A stretch of 41,957 nucleotides of DNA from Streptomyces sp. Ncost-T10-10d (lineage in GTDB: Bacteria > Actinomycetota > Actinomycetes > Streptomycetales > Streptomycetaceae): the NCBI RefSeq assembly GCF_900091955.1, contig NZ_FMDF01000015.1, forward strand, positions 1-41,957, in the 5' to 3' direction. The position numbers were made by a program, and so were the translations under genes. Under the pieces are notes generated by a model. The model saw nothing but the letters and a program-made list of their open reading frames with translations. It ran no database searches and was not told where the DNA came from. This document shows, one piece after another, positions 8,380 through 17,789 of this stretch (position 1 is the first letter of the stretch; every line of letters starts with the position of its first letter).

Positions 8380-9504
8380 TCAGCGGCGGTGCTGCGAGTC
8401 CGCCACCGTCACCTCGACGCGCTGGAACTCCTTGAGGTCGCTGTACCCGGTCGTCGCCATCGCCCGGCGCAGCGCACCGAAGATGTTCATCGAACCGTCG
8501 GGGGTGTGCGAAGGACCGGTGAGGACCTCCTCGGTCGTGCCGACGGAGCCCAGGTCCACCAGCTTGCCGCGCGGCACGTCCTCGTGGACGGCCTCCATGC
8601 CCCAGTGGCGGCCGCGGCCCGGCGCGTCCGTCGCGCGGGCCAGCGGGGAGCCCATCATCACGGCGTCCGCACCGCAGGCGATGGCCTTGGGCAGGTCGCC
8701 GGACCAGCCGACGCCGCCGTCCGCGATCACGTGCACGTACCGGCCGCCGGACTCGTCCATGTAGTCGCGCCGGGCCCCGGCCACATCGGCGACCGCGGTC
8801 GCCATCGGGACCTGGATGCCGAAGACGTTGCGCGTGGTGTGCGCGGCGCCGCCGCCGAAGCCGACGAGGACACCCGCCGCACCGGTACGCATCAGGTGCA
8901 GGGCCGCGGTGTACGTGGCGCAGCCGCCGACGATCACCGGGACGTCCAGCTCGTAGATGAACTGCTTGAGGTTGAGCGGCTCGGCCGCACCCGAGACATG
9001 CTCGGCGGAGACCGTCGTACCGCGGATGACGAAGATGTCCACACCGGCGTCGACGACGGCCTTGGAGAACTGCGCGGTGCGCTGCGGGGAGAGCGCGGCG
9101 GCGGTGACGACACCGGAGTCGCGCACCTCCTTGATGCGCTGACCGATCAGCTCCTCCTGGATCGGAGCGGAGTAGATCTCCTGGAGGCGGCGGGTCGCCG
9201 ACTCCACGGGCATCTCGGCGATCTCGTCGAGCAGCGGCTGCGGGTCGGCGTGCCGGGTCCACAGGCCCTCGAGGTTGAGGACACCGAGGCCGCCCAGCTC
9301 ACCGATGCGGATCGCGGTCTGCGGGGAGACCACGGAGTCCATGGGAGCCGCCAGGAACGGCAGCTCGAAACGGTAGGCGTCGATCTGCCAGGCGATCGAG
9401 ACCTCCTTCGGGTCGCGGGTACGACGGCTCGGAACGACGGCGATGTCGTCGAATGCGTACGCCCGGCGGCCGCGCTTGCCGCGCCCGATCTCGATCTCAG
9501 TCAC
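8380..9504 (-). CDS. guaB3: GuaB3-family IMP dehydrogenase/GMP reductase-related protein
   Basis: 374 residues, GTG start at 9504. It is a TIM-barrel protein of the IMPDH/GMPR superfamily without CBS domains (YAFDDIAVVPSRRTRDPKEV near the start, AAPMDSVVSP at 52-61). Actinobacteria commonly carry this paralogue beside the true IMPDH, and it has been described as GuaB3. In IMPDH the nucleophile loop reads GPGSICTTR. The matching loop here is GFGGGAAHTTRNVFG, with His222 where the cysteine should be, as judged from the invariant TTR. The phosphate-binding region (HVIADGGVGWSGDLPKAI) is kept, so nucleotide binding is plausible. Normal IMPDH or GMPR chemistry through a cysteine adduct is doubtful. 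It lies about 100 bp downstream of guaB2 on the same strand, separated by a hairpin. Confidence 0.88.
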   Translation of the reverse strand: MTEIEIGRGKRGRRAYAFDDIAVVPSRRTRDPKEVSIAWQIDAYRFELPFLAAPMDSVVSPQTAIRIGELGGLGVLNLEGLWTRHADPQPLLDEIAEMPVESATRRLQEIYSAPIQEELIGQRIKEVRDSGVVTAAALSPQRTAQFSKAVVDAGVDIFVIRGTTVSAEHVSGAAEPLNLKQFIYELDVPVIVGGCATYTAALHLMRTGAAGVLVGFGGGAAHTTRNVFGIQVPMATAVADVAGARRDYMDESGGRYVHVIADGGVGWSGDLPKAIACGADAVMMGSPLARATDAPGRGRHWGMEAVHEDVPRGKLVDLGSVGTTEEVLTGPSHTPDGSMNIFGALRRAMATTGYSDLKEFQRVEVTVADSQHRR

Positions 9505-9558
9505 GATGGTGTGGCCTTTCCCTCTACGTCTGCGTTGTCCAGTATCCCCGACACACGG

Positions 9559-9596
9559 CTGAGGGGCGGTCCCGGGAACCCCGGGCCGCCCCTCAG
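9559..9596 (-). terminator. Hairpin terminator downstream of guaB2
   Basis: CTGAGGGGCGG (9559-9569) pairs with CCGCCCCTCAG (9586-9596), and further pairing of CCCGGG with CCCGGG falls inside. It starts 13 bases past the guaB2 stop and precedes the guaB3-like start, so it should at least partly uncouple the two genes. Confidence 0.8.
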
Positions 9597-9609
9597 CTGC
9601 GCTGTTGCG

Positions 9610-11154
<1,545 letters not shown>

Positions 11155-11200
11155 CTAACGGCCTCCGGCGGTGTCTCATTCCACGAGCAAGATCACCTAG

Positions 11201-11226
11201 AGGTTCTGTAGCTTCGTACAGAACCT
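11201..11226 (-). terminator. Hairpin downstream of shbA
   Basis: AGGTTCTGTA and TACAGAACCT form a perfect 10-bp stem with loop GCTTCG, 14 bases past the end of the sigma-factor gene. The stem is less GC-rich than others here, so it is either a terminator or a processing/stability hairpin. It also lies at the far upstream edge of the guaB2 promoter region (11113-11240). Confidence 0.6.
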
Positions 11227-11240
11227 GGACAGGGGCCGGC

Positions 11241-11906
11241 TCACTGCTCCGCGAGGGCCCGCAGCCTGCTGAGCGCCCGGTGCTGGGCGACCCGGACCGC
11301 CCCCGGAGACATGCCCAGCATCTGTCCGGTCTCCTCGGCGGTCAGACCGACCGCGACCCGCAGAACGAGCAGCTCGCGCTGGTTGTCCGGGAGGTTGGCA
11401 AGAAGCTTCTTGGCCCAGGCCGCATCGCTGCTGAGCAGCGCGCGCTCCTCGGGCCCGAGCGAATCGTCCGGCCGCTCGGGCATCTCGTCGGAGGGCACGG
11501 CCGTCGATCCCGGGTGCCGCATGGCGGCCCGTTGGAGATCGGCGACCTTGTGGCCCGCGATGGCGAAGACAAAGGCTTCGAAGGGCCTGCCGGTGTCCTT
11601 GTAGCGCGGCAGCGCCATCAGCACCGCGACGCAGACCTCCTGCGCCAGGTCCTCCACGAAGTGGCGAGCATCACCGGGCAGCCGGTTCAGCCGGGACCTG
11701 CAGTAGCGCAGCGCGAGGGGGTGGACATGGGCCAGCAGATCATGGGTGGCCTGTGCGTCGCCCTCGACAGCACGGTGCACCAGTGCACCGATCACCGTCG
11801 TCTCGTCGTCGCGCATCGGACCATGGTGCCCCGGAGCCGCATCGTCCGTGCCGCCGCGTCCGTAGTTGTGCACCGAAGCGTTATGAGCGGGTGCGCCGGA
11901 AGTCAT
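11241..11906 (-). CDS. shbA: ECF RNA polymerase sigma factor, ShbA-like
   Basis: 221 residues from ATG 11906. The start is supported by a GGGGAGG stretch upstream; an in-frame ATG at 11957 has a weaker site. A disordered N-terminus is followed by sigma region 2 ([12 protein letters not shown]...[17 protein letters not shown]) and region 4 ([24 protein letters not shown] with [14 protein letters not shown]). The position between guaB2 and bldM matches ShbA of S. griseus, the ECF factor reported to drive hrdB, the gene of the principal sigma factor. If orthologous, this gene sets global transcription and growth. No anti-sigma gene is adjacent, as expected for ShbA. The assignment rests on synteny plus sigma motifs. 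Confidence 0.85.
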   Translation of the reverse strand: MTSGAPAHNASVHNYGRGGTDDAAPGHHGPMRDDETTVIGALVHRAVEGDAQATHDLLAHVHPLALRYCRSRLNRLPGDARHFVEDLAQEVCVAVLMALPRYKDTGRPFEAFVFAIAGHKVADLQRAAMRHPGSTAVPSDEMPERPDDSLGPEERALLSSDAAWAKKLLANLPDNQRELLVLRVAVGLTAEETGQMLGMSPGAVRVAQHRALSRLRALAEQ

Positions 11907-12113
11907 GTCCTGCGCCCTCCCCTTCCGCTCGACCGAATCGTTCCCGAGGAACTCCACATCTCAAGGATGCGGCATCGGCCGGGAAGCGTCACATACCGCC
12001 GGCGCGGAAAGCGCCGCCGTCGGGGCGGAGCCCGCCCCGCGCACGTCGGTCGCATCGCCCCGTCCGCCGGTGTGCGGACGGGGAATCGATCGACTGCCGG
12101 CCATGGCCGGTCC

Positions 12114-12725
12114 TCAGCGGACCAGGCCCCAGCGGAAGCCGAGCGCCACGGCGTGCGCCCGGTCCGAGGCGCCGAGCTTCTTGAACAGACGCCTGGCGTG
12201 CGTCTTCACCGTGTCCTCGGAGAGGAACAGTTCACGGCCGATCTCGGCGTTCGAGCGGCCATGACTCATTCCTTCGAGCACCTGGATCTCACGCGCGGTG
12301 AGCGTCGGTGCCGCACCCATCTCGGCCGACCGCAGCCGACGGGGGGCGAGCCGCCACGTCGGATCGGCCAGCGCCTGGGTGACGGTGGCCCGCAGCTCCG
12401 CACGGGAGGCGTCCTTGTGCAGGTAGCCGCGGGCACCGGCGGCGACCGCGAGCGCGACACCGTCCAGGTCCTCGGCGACGGTCAGCATGATGATCCTGGC
12501 GCCGGGGTCGGCGGAGAGCAGCCGCCGGACCGTCTCCACACCCCCCAGACCGGGCATGCGTACGTCCATCAGAATCAGATCCGAACGGTCGGCGCCCCAG
12601 CGGCGGAGGACTTCCTCGCCGTTGGCCGCCGTCGTCACACGCTCGACGCCGGGCACGGTCGCGACCGCGCGACGGAGCGCTTCTCGGGCAAGCGGGGAGT
12701 CGTCGCAGACGAGGACGGATGTCAT
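12114..12725 (-). CDS. bldM: Response regulator BldM, developmental transcription factor
   Basis: 203 residues, the length known for BldM, from ATG 12725 with GGAGGACGGTC immediately upstream. It has an N-terminal receiver domain (SVLVCDDSPLAREAL, LILMDVRMPG with the phospho-acceptor-like Asp, MLTVAED, LHKDASRAEL). A C-terminal LuxR/FixJ helix-turn-helix follows (LTAREIQVLEGMSHGRSNAEIGR and SEDTVKTHARRLFKKLGASDRAHAV). BldM controls aerial hypha formation alone and, as a heterodimer with WhiI, late sporulation genes. In S. coelicolor phosphorylation of the aspartate is reported as dispensable. The gene order shbA-bldM-whiD supports the call. The upstream region contains TTGACA on the reverse strand at 12829-12834, a possible -35 element. 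Confidence 0.95.
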   Translation of the reverse strand: MTSVLVCDDSPLAREALRRAVATVPGVERVTTAANGEEVLRRWGADRSDLILMDVRMPGLGGVETVRRLLSADPGARIIMLTVAEDLDGVALAVAAGARGYLHKDASRAELRATVTQALADPTWRLAPRRLRSAEMGAAPTLTAREIQVLEGMSHGRSNAEIGRELFLSEDTVKTHARRLFKKLGASDRAHAVALGFRWGLVR

Positions 12726-12983
12726 GACCGTCCTCCGCAGCTGATGCGCGTCACCTTGAGCCTCCAGGCTGTTACAAGTCGTCACCTGAGCGGTTGACGC
12801 TCTCGGACATCTGCCCGATCGCTTTTTCTGTCAACCGCCTCCGCCCTCTCAACGATGGTCACTCGAAAGAGTTACGGGTCGGACGGCCGGGTTCGGCACT
12901 CTACGTGAGGACCCGTGCACGGAGGAGAGCGACGCGAATCATCCAACCGTCAACCGAAACTTCACGTGAATATATGCCCTATT

Positions 12984-12993
12984 TGGCGGGTTT
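12984..12993 (+). promoter_or_regulatory. AdpA-consensus match TGGCGGGTTT upstream of whiD
   Basis: The ten bases fit the published AdpA binding consensus TGGCSNGWWY at every position. They lie about 35 bp upstream of the TAGATT -10-like sequence. The motif is degenerate and will occur by chance, so binding is only a hypothesis, though AdpA control of a developmental gene would be sensible. Confidence 0.35.
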
Positions 12994-13038
12994 TCTTCCC
13001 TTTTACTGGTGTCTGTGGCTAGATTCGCAATCAGTCAT

Positions 13039-13069
13039 ATTTACATCTACTTACACCGTAGATGTAAAT
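13039..13069. promoter_or_regulatory. 31-bp AT-rich palindrome in the whiD leader
   Basis: ATTTACATCTAC and GTAGATGTAAAT form perfect 12-bp arms around TTACACC. If transcription starts near 13030, from the TAGATT at 13020-13025, the palindrome sits at about +10 to +40. It could act as an operator in DNA or a hairpin in the mRNA, 70 bases before the whiD start. No regulator can be named from its sequence. Confidence 0.65.
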
Positions 13070-13138
13070 GTCATGGGCACGGTCAACAACGGACGACAAC
13101 GACGATTCCGACTCAGCATGGTTTCGAGGGGACAAGCA

Positions 13139-13474
13139 ATGGCAGATTTCTCCCGGCTTCCCGGACCCAACGCCGATCTGTGGGACTGGCAGCTGTTGGC
13201 GGCCTGCCGCGGGGTCGACAGCTCGCTGTTCTTCCACCCGGAGGGTGAACGCGGGGCGGCACGGAGCGCCCGCGAGAACTCGGCGAAAGAGGTCTGTATG
13301 CGATGCCCGGTACGTGCCGAATGCGCAGCACACGCACTGGCGGTGCGAGAACCCTACGGAGTGTGGGGCGGACTGACCGAGGACGAACGCGAGGAGCTCA
13401 TGGGACGGGCCCGCAACCGGCTGATCGCGGCAGCGGCGCCATCGGGCCTTCCGTCCCCGTCGGGCCACGGCTGA
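13139..13474 (+). CDS. whiD: WhiB-family iron-sulfur regulator WhiD
   Basis: 111 residues starting at ATG 13139, with GAGGGG upstream. It carries the four cysteines of the WhiB family that hold a [4Fe-4S] cluster: one in LAACRGVDSSLF, two in VCMRCPV (CxxC) and one in AECAAHAL. The family G(V/I)WGG turn (YGVWGGLT) and a basic C-terminal tail (GRARNRL) follow. WhiD is needed for late sporulation septation and spore maturation; Wbl proteins typically act by binding region 4 of the principal sigma factor. Its neighbour is bldM, as in S. coelicolor. It converges with a LysR gene; the gap between them (13475-13561) contains no clear terminator. Confidence 0.95.
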   Translation: MADFSRLPGPNADLWDWQLLAACRGVDSSLFFHPEGERGAARSARENSAKEVCMRCPVRAECAAHALAVREPYGVWGGLTEDEREELMGRARNRLIAAAAPSGLPSPSGHG

Positions 13475-13561
13475 TCCCACCCCGCCCGGCACAACAAATA
13501 CAAAAACGTTTCCGCACTTCACCCGGCCACCGAGGGGGGCCGGGCCACAGGCAGGCCCCGC

Positions 13562-14455
13562 TCAGCGGGCGGCCGCCAGGGACAGCTGGTCGAGGGTGGC
13601 CGCCACCGCCGGCACCTGGGCCAGGTCGGGCAGGGTCAGGGCGACGATCTCGCGCTCGACGGCCGGCTCCACCGTCACCGTGCGGGCCCCCTTGGGGCGT
13701 ACCGACTCGATCGCCAGCTCCGGCAGTACGGCCACCCCCAGACCGGCGCCGACCAGGCCGATCACTGCCGGGTAGTCGTCGGTGGCGAAGTCGATCCGGG
13801 GCGTGAAACCGGACTCCTCGCAGACTTCGACCAGTTGGCGCCGGCAACGCGGGCAGCCCGCGATCCACGACTCGTCGGCCAGCTCCGCAATGCCCACGGC
13901 GGCCGAACCGGCCAGCCGGTGCCCCTCGGGGACCAGGCCGATCAGCCGGTCGGTGAGCAGCGGGCGTACGACCAGGTCGTCCCACTCCGCGCCGGAGGCG
14001 CCGTAACGGAACGCCAGCGCGATGTCGCAGTCGCCCTCCCGCAGCATCTCGACCGAGCGCGGCGGCTCTGCCTCGACCAGGGAGACCCGGGTGCCGGGGT
14101 GGGCCGCGCGCAGCGCCGCGAGGGCGCAGGGGACCAGCGTGGAGCTGCCGCTGGGGAACGAGACGAGCCGGACCCGGCCGGCCCGCAGCCCGGCGATCGC
14201 GGCGACCTCCTCCTCGGCGGCGGTGAGCCCGGCGAGGATTCCGGTGGCGTGCCGGACGAGGGCCTCGCCCGCCTGGGTGAGCCGCATCTCGCGTCCCGTA
14301 CGGATCAGCAGGGTGGTCCCCGCGGAGGCTTCCAGGGCTTTCATCTGCTGACTGACCGCCGGCTGGGTGCAGCCCAGTTCGCGGGCGGCGGCGGAGAACG
14401 AGCCGGTGGCGGCCACGGCGCGCAGGACACGGAGATGACGGGCTTCGATCACCAC
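13562..14455 (-). CDS. LysR-family transcriptional regulator
   Basis: 297 residues. The winged HTH at the N-terminus reads RHLRVLRAVAATGSFSAAAREL and TQPAVSQQMKALE. An effector-binding domain fills residues 90-290. A CxxC pair (WIAGCPRCRRQL) in the effector domain is unusual and could respond to metal or redox state. The gene is divergent from the MOSC gene across 78 bp that contain a palindrome, the classic arrangement for a LysR protein controlling its neighbour and itself. The effector is unknown. Confidence 0.9.
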   Translation of the reverse strand: MVIEARHLRVLRAVAATGSFSAAARELGCTQPAVSQQMKALEASAGTTLLIRTGREMRLTQAGEALVRHATGILAGLTAAEEEVAAIAGLRAGRVRLVSFPSGSSTLVPCALAALRAAHPGTRVSLVEAEPPRSVEMLREGDCDIALAFRYGASGAEWDDLVVRPLLTDRLIGLVPEGHRLAGSAAVGIAELADESWIAGCPRCRRQLVEVCEESGFTPRIDFATDDYPAVIGLVGAGLGVAVLPELAIESVRPKGARTVTVEPAVEREIVALTLPDLAQVPAVAATLDQLSLAAAR

Positions 14456-14478
14456 TCAACCATAAGCGATTCTTGGAT

Positions 14479-14501
14479 TGCATGCGACTTATTGGCATGC
14501 A
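14479..14501. promoter_or_regulatory. Palindrome TGCATGC-N9-GCATGCA, probable LysR operator
   Basis: A perfect 7-bp inverted repeat is centred in the 78-bp gap between the divergent LysR and MOSC genes. The interval also includes ATGCGACTTAT-like T-N11-A spacings expected for LysR sites. The location is the main support. Confidence 0.55.
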
Positions 14502-14533
14502 TCTTTGAGGGCGGAGTGGTTAGCGTTCTTCGT

Positions 14534-15217
14534 ATGAAGCCGATGAAGCTGCTGACTGTGAATGTGGGACGGCCCAGGACCGTCGACTACACCGACGCCC
14601 CCGGCGGCGCGACCGGGATCGACAAGCAACCGGCCGACGGCCCCGTACGCGTCGCCGATCCCGGTCCCAAGGGCACCGGCGGCAGCGGTCTGGCCGGGGA
14701 CGCGGTGTGCGATCTGCGCCATCACGGCGGCTCCGACCAGGCCGTGTACGCATTCGCCCGCGAGGAACTCGACGTCTGGGAACGAGAGCTCGGCCGCCCG
14801 CTGGCCAACGGCACGTTCGGCGAGAACCTGACGACCAGCGGTCTGGACGTGAGCGGCGCGAGGATCGGCGAGCGCTGGCGGATCGGCCCCGACCTGGTCC
14901 TGGAGGTCACGTCGAGCCGGATTCCCTGCCGTACGTTCGCCGGCCATGTCGACGAGAAGCGCTGGGTCAAGCGGTTCACACAGGCGGCTGCCCCGGGTGC
15001 CTACCTGCGGGTGATCGAGCCGGGCGAGATCCGCTCCGGGGACCCGGTCGAGATCGTGCACCGGCCGGACCACGATGTCACCGTGGAGCTGGACTTCCTG
15101 GCTTCGACGACGCGCCGGGAGCTGCTCCCGAAGCTGCTCGCGGCGCGGGACGCGCTGCATCCCGAGACGCTGCGTGCCGCCCTGAACCACGTGGAGAAAC
15201 AGGCGGCGGACGACTGA
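14534..15217 (+). CDS. MOSC domain-containing protein (YiiM-like)
   Basis: 227 residues from ATG 14534. It has the MOSC layout of an N-terminal segment (KLLTVNVGRPRTVDY), DLRHHGGSDQAVYAFAREELDVWE, the conserved GTFGENLTTSGLD, and a conserved cysteine in SSRIPCRTFAGH. A C-terminal extension of about 50 residues ends in a helical stretch. MOSC proteins bind molybdenum cofactor or carry sulfur; YiiM relatives reduce N-hydroxylated compounds. The role here is unproven. It may form a unit with the downstream SDR gene (35-bp gap) under the divergent LysR regulator. Confidence 0.85.
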   Translation: MKPMKLLTVNVGRPRTVDYTDAPGGATGIDKQPADGPVRVADPGPKGTGGSGLAGDAVCDLRHHGGSDQAVYAFAREELDVWERELGRPLANGTFGENLTTSGLDVSGARIGERWRIGPDLVLEVTSSRIPCRTFAGHVDEKRWVKRFTQAAAPGAYLRVIEPGEIRSGDPVEIVHRPDHDVTVELDFLASTTRRELLPKLLAARDALHPETLRAALNHVEKQAADD

Positions 15218-15252
15218 TCGCGGCGTGCCGGACAGGCACTAACGTGCCGCGT

Positions 15253-16026
15253 ATGACGACTGCACTGATTACGGGCGCGACCGCAGGGATCGGAGCCGCA
15301 TTCGCACGGCGGCTCGCGGCCGATGGGCACAACCTGGTGCTGGTGGCGCGCAACACCGAGCGGCTGCGCGAGCAGGCGACCGAACTGCACGACCGGCACG
15401 GCATCGAGGCCGAGGTGCTGACGGCCGACCTGTCCGAGGACAAGGGGATCGCCGCGGTCGAGGCCCGGTTGACGGACCCTCACCAGTCGGTCGACCTGTT
15501 GGTCAACAATGCCGGGTTCGGCAACAAGGGCCGCTATCTGGATGTGCCCATGGCCGACGAGCTGAACATGCTGAAGGTGCACTGCGAGGCGGTACTGCGG
15601 CTGACCTCGGCAGCCGCGGCCGGGATGCGGGAGCGCGGGCGGGGCGGGGTCGTCAATGTGGCCTCGGTGGCGGCGTTCGTGCCGCGCGGGACGTACGGCG
15701 CGTCCAAGGCCTGGGTCGTGCAGTTCACCCAGGGCGCAGCGAAGGACCTGGCCGGTTCGGGGGTGCGGCTGATGGCGCTGTGCCCCGGCTTCGTGCGGAC
15801 CGAGTTCCACGAGCGGGCCGGGATGGGGACCGGCAACATCCCGGGCTGGATGTGGCTCGACGCGGACAAGCTGGTGGCGGCGGCCCTGGCGGATCTGGCA
15901 CGTGGTAGGTCGGTCTCGATCCCGGACCCGCGGTACAAGGCGTTGATGGGGCTCGTGAAGGTGACGCCGCGCGGCCTGCTCGGAGGGGTCACCTCCAAGA
16001 CAGGCCGCAAGTACGGGCCGCAGTGA
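15253..16026 (+). CDS. Short-chain dehydrogenase/reductase (SDR)
   Basis: 257 residues, ATG 15253. Classical SDR motifs are present: TGxxxGIG cofactor loop (ITGATAGIGAAFA), NNAG (LLVNNAGFG), catalytic Ser in NVASVAAF, and YxxxK as YGASK. The sequence after the active site (LCPGFVRTEFHERAGM) is typical of the family. It is an NAD(P)-dependent oxidoreductase of unknown substrate. No strong Shine-Dalgarno is seen, but the frame is continuous with clear family start residues. It converges with the beta-helix gene, leaving 35 bp. Confidence 0.9.
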   Translation: MTTALITGATAGIGAAFARRLAADGHNLVLVARNTERLREQATELHDRHGIEAEVLTADLSEDKGIAAVEARLTDPHQSVDLLVNNAGFGNKGRYLDVPMADELNMLKVHCEAVLRLTSAAAAGMRERGRGGVVNVASVAAFVPRGTYGASKAWVVQFTQGAAKDLAGSGVRLMALCPGFVRTEFHERAGMGTGNIPGWMWLDADKLVAAALADLARGRSVSIPDPRYKALMGLVKVTPRGLLGGVTSKTGRKYGPQ

Positions 16027-16061
16027 GTGGGTTACCGGGTCGGCGGTTGCCGAATGGGCTG

Positions 16062-17591
16062 TTACCTCGCCCCGCGGCCCGCGTAGGCGCCGATGTTGGG
16101 GGCGCCGGGCTTCAGCTCGTTGCCGAAGTAGTCCTTGCCGCCGTTGTTCTCGATGACGGCTCCGGCGGCGAGGGCGGGCGAACCCGCATCGAGCCGGAAG
16201 TCGGGCCGGAGCTTCGGATCGGCCGTGATGCCGCCGGGGTCGGGGCGGGTCATGTCGATGCCGTAGAAGGCGTTGTGGTCGAAGGAGAGCCCGGGCGTCG
16301 GGTTCTTGAAGGCGTAGCCGCCGGTGCCCTCGCTCACGAAGATGTTGTTCCGGATGGACAGTTCGTGCTGGGTGGTGGCGGGGCTGCCGGCGTCGTCCTG
16401 GACGAGGTAGCCGGGGATCTGCTCCTTGTTGTGGAAGGTGTTGTTGTAGATCTCCGTGCCGAGGATCGGGCCCCAGCAGTTCTGGATCAGGCGGGCGCCG
16501 TCGTTGTGGCTGACGTTGTAGCGGGCGACCGTGCCGATGGTCTTGGCGCCGCTGTACGGGCAGATCAGCAGGAAGCCGCCCTTGTTGTCGTGGCTGTAGT
16601 TGTACTGGAAGACCGTGTTCTGCGAGGCGCCGTCGGCGTCGAAGGACATCCCGTCGTGGGTGTTGCCGCCGCCCGAGACCTCGTTGTACTCGACGGTCGT
16701 GTCGTCGGTGTTGAAGGTCCAGATGCCCGCGTTGGCGGAGGGCGAGCGCAACTGGAAGCCGTCGACCCGGTTGTGGTCGACGCGGGCACCGCTGGTGGTG
16801 TCGAGCTTCATGCCGTCGCCGGCCAGGGACTTCAGCGTGTTGTGGTGGATGCGGACTCCGGTGCTCGGCGTCCACTCCCCCGGGTAGACGTTCGGGTCCT
16901 GCTGCTGGCCGACCAGATCGCGCTTGGAGAAGGTCGACTTGAAGTAGATGCCCTCGCGGTCGACGTCCTCGATGCGGTTCTGCCCGATGTCCAGGCCGTC
17001 GTACCGGCTCGCCTTCGTCTTGCCCTCGACCGCGATGTGGATGGCGCTGGAGCCGGACACCGTCTTGTAGTCACCGCCGCGCACATCGTGGATGTAGAGG
17101 CCGGAGATGTCGAAGCCGCGGGCGGTGCCGTAGTCGGTGAGGCGGAGGCGGACGCCGTTGCGCTCGCTGCCGGCGTTGTCGGCGTTGGTGATCTCCAGGG
17201 CCTTGAGGTGCACGTACTGCATGTTGGAGAGCAGCACGACATCGTGGGCGCCCGCACCGTCCAGCTTGGCGCGGGCCGGGCCCTTGCCGTAGTCGGCGAT
17301 GGTGAACGGGGCGCGGGCGGAGCCGGCGCCCCTGGGGGCGAGGGTGCCGGTGCAGGTGGCGCCGCGTTTGAAGAGCAGCCGGTCGCCGGGGCCGTAGGTG
17401 TGCGCGTTGGCCTCGGCGAGCGTGGTCCAGGGGTGCTGCTTGCTGCCGGTGGCGCCGGCCGGGGCGGCCGTGCAGTCGACGTGGAAGGTACGGCCGGTGG
17501 GTGCGGCCTGTGCGGCGCTCTGGCCGGCGAGGGTCAGACCGGCGGCGGCCGTCAGGGCCGCGAGCGTCGCAGCAGTGACGCGATGTCTCAC
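16062..17591 (-). CDS. Secreted right-handed parallel beta-helix protein, probable polysaccharide lyase/glycan-active
   Basis: 509 residues from GTG 17591, chosen because GGAGG stands four bases upstream and a signal peptide follows at once (VTAATLAALTAAAGLTLAGQSAAQAA). The longer frame to 17711 would bury the signal sequence. The body is a repeat-rich beta-helix: recurrent short strands ending in N (EITNADNAG, IHHNTLKSL, VDHNRVDGF, FQYNYSHDN, IYNNTFHNK, IRNNIFVSE), as in the PF13229 / PbH1 repeat family. Such proteins often cleave or bind uronate-containing polysaccharides. It is divergent from the sugar-type regulator and across an operator cluster, so co-regulation with the ABC importer is likely. 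Catalytic residues cannot be placed from sequence alone. Confidence 0.88.
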   Translation of the reverse strand: MRHRVTAATLAALTAAAGLTLAGQSAAQAAPTGRTFHVDCTAAPAGATGSKQHPWTTLAEANAHTYGPGDRLLFKRGATCTGTLAPRGAGSARAPFTIADYGKGPARAKLDGAGAHDVVLLSNMQYVHLKALEITNADNAGSERNGVRLRLTDYGTARGFDISGLYIHDVRGGDYKTVSGSSAIHIAVEGKTKASRYDGLDIGQNRIEDVDREGIYFKSTFSKRDLVGQQQDPNVYPGEWTPSTGVRIHHNTLKSLAGDGMKLDTTSGARVDHNRVDGFQLRSPSANAGIWTFNTDDTTVEYNEVSGGGNTHDGMSFDADGASQNTVFQYNYSHDNKGGFLLICPYSGAKTIGTVARYNVSHNDGARLIQNCWGPILGTEIYNNTFHNKEQIPGYLVQDDAGSPATTQHELSIRNNIFVSEGTGGYAFKNPTPGLSFDHNAFYGIDMTRPDPGGITADPKLRPDFRLDAGSPALAAGAVIENNGGKDYFGNELKPGAPNIGAYAGRGAR

Positions 17592-17655
17592 AATTCCTCC
17601 GTACGAACAGTCAGGGACGGGACGAGTCGGCATCGCCGGAATCCTGGACTCGGAT

Positions 17656-17710
17656 TGATCGAACGTCAATGGATTGCGTTTGAATGATCGAAACTCCCAT
17701 CGTTCGATCA
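17656..17710. promoter_or_regulatory. Operator cluster of TGATCGAA half-sites between the beta-helix gene and the regulator
   Basis: Three half-sites are seen: TGATCGAACG at 17656-17665, TGATCGAA at 17685-17692, and CGTTCGATCA at 17701-17710, the exact reverse complement of the first. The last two form TGATCGAA-N10-TTCGATCA. The cluster lies between the divergent starts at 17591 and 17790. It is the expected binding site for the DeoR-LacI regulator encoded next to it, allowing autoregulation and control of the secreted protein. Confidence 0.7.
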
Positions 17711-17789
17711 CGTTGGTCTAGGGTCGGACAACGGCCCCGGCACCGGCCGGACCGGGGGCCGGGCCACACACTGCGAGGGGACTGCTGCC

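Larger units (their letters stand above)
12726..13138. other. bldM-whiD divergent intergenic region
   Basis: 413 bases separate two developmental genes transcribed away from each other. The half nearest whiD (about 12960-13070) is strikingly AT-rich for this genome. It carries an exact match to the AdpA consensus, a -10-like TAGATT at 13020-13025 and a long palindrome (13039-13069). A frame in phase with whiD is open across the region, but it has no ribosome binding site and a base composition unlike the genes, so it is not coding. Confidence 0.7.

Noticed and set aside
12794..13138. An N-terminal extension of WhiD in the same frame
   Set aside because: The stretch lacks a ribosome binding site, is AT-rich promoter sequence, and WhiD proteins start at MADFS-like sequences with about 110 residues.
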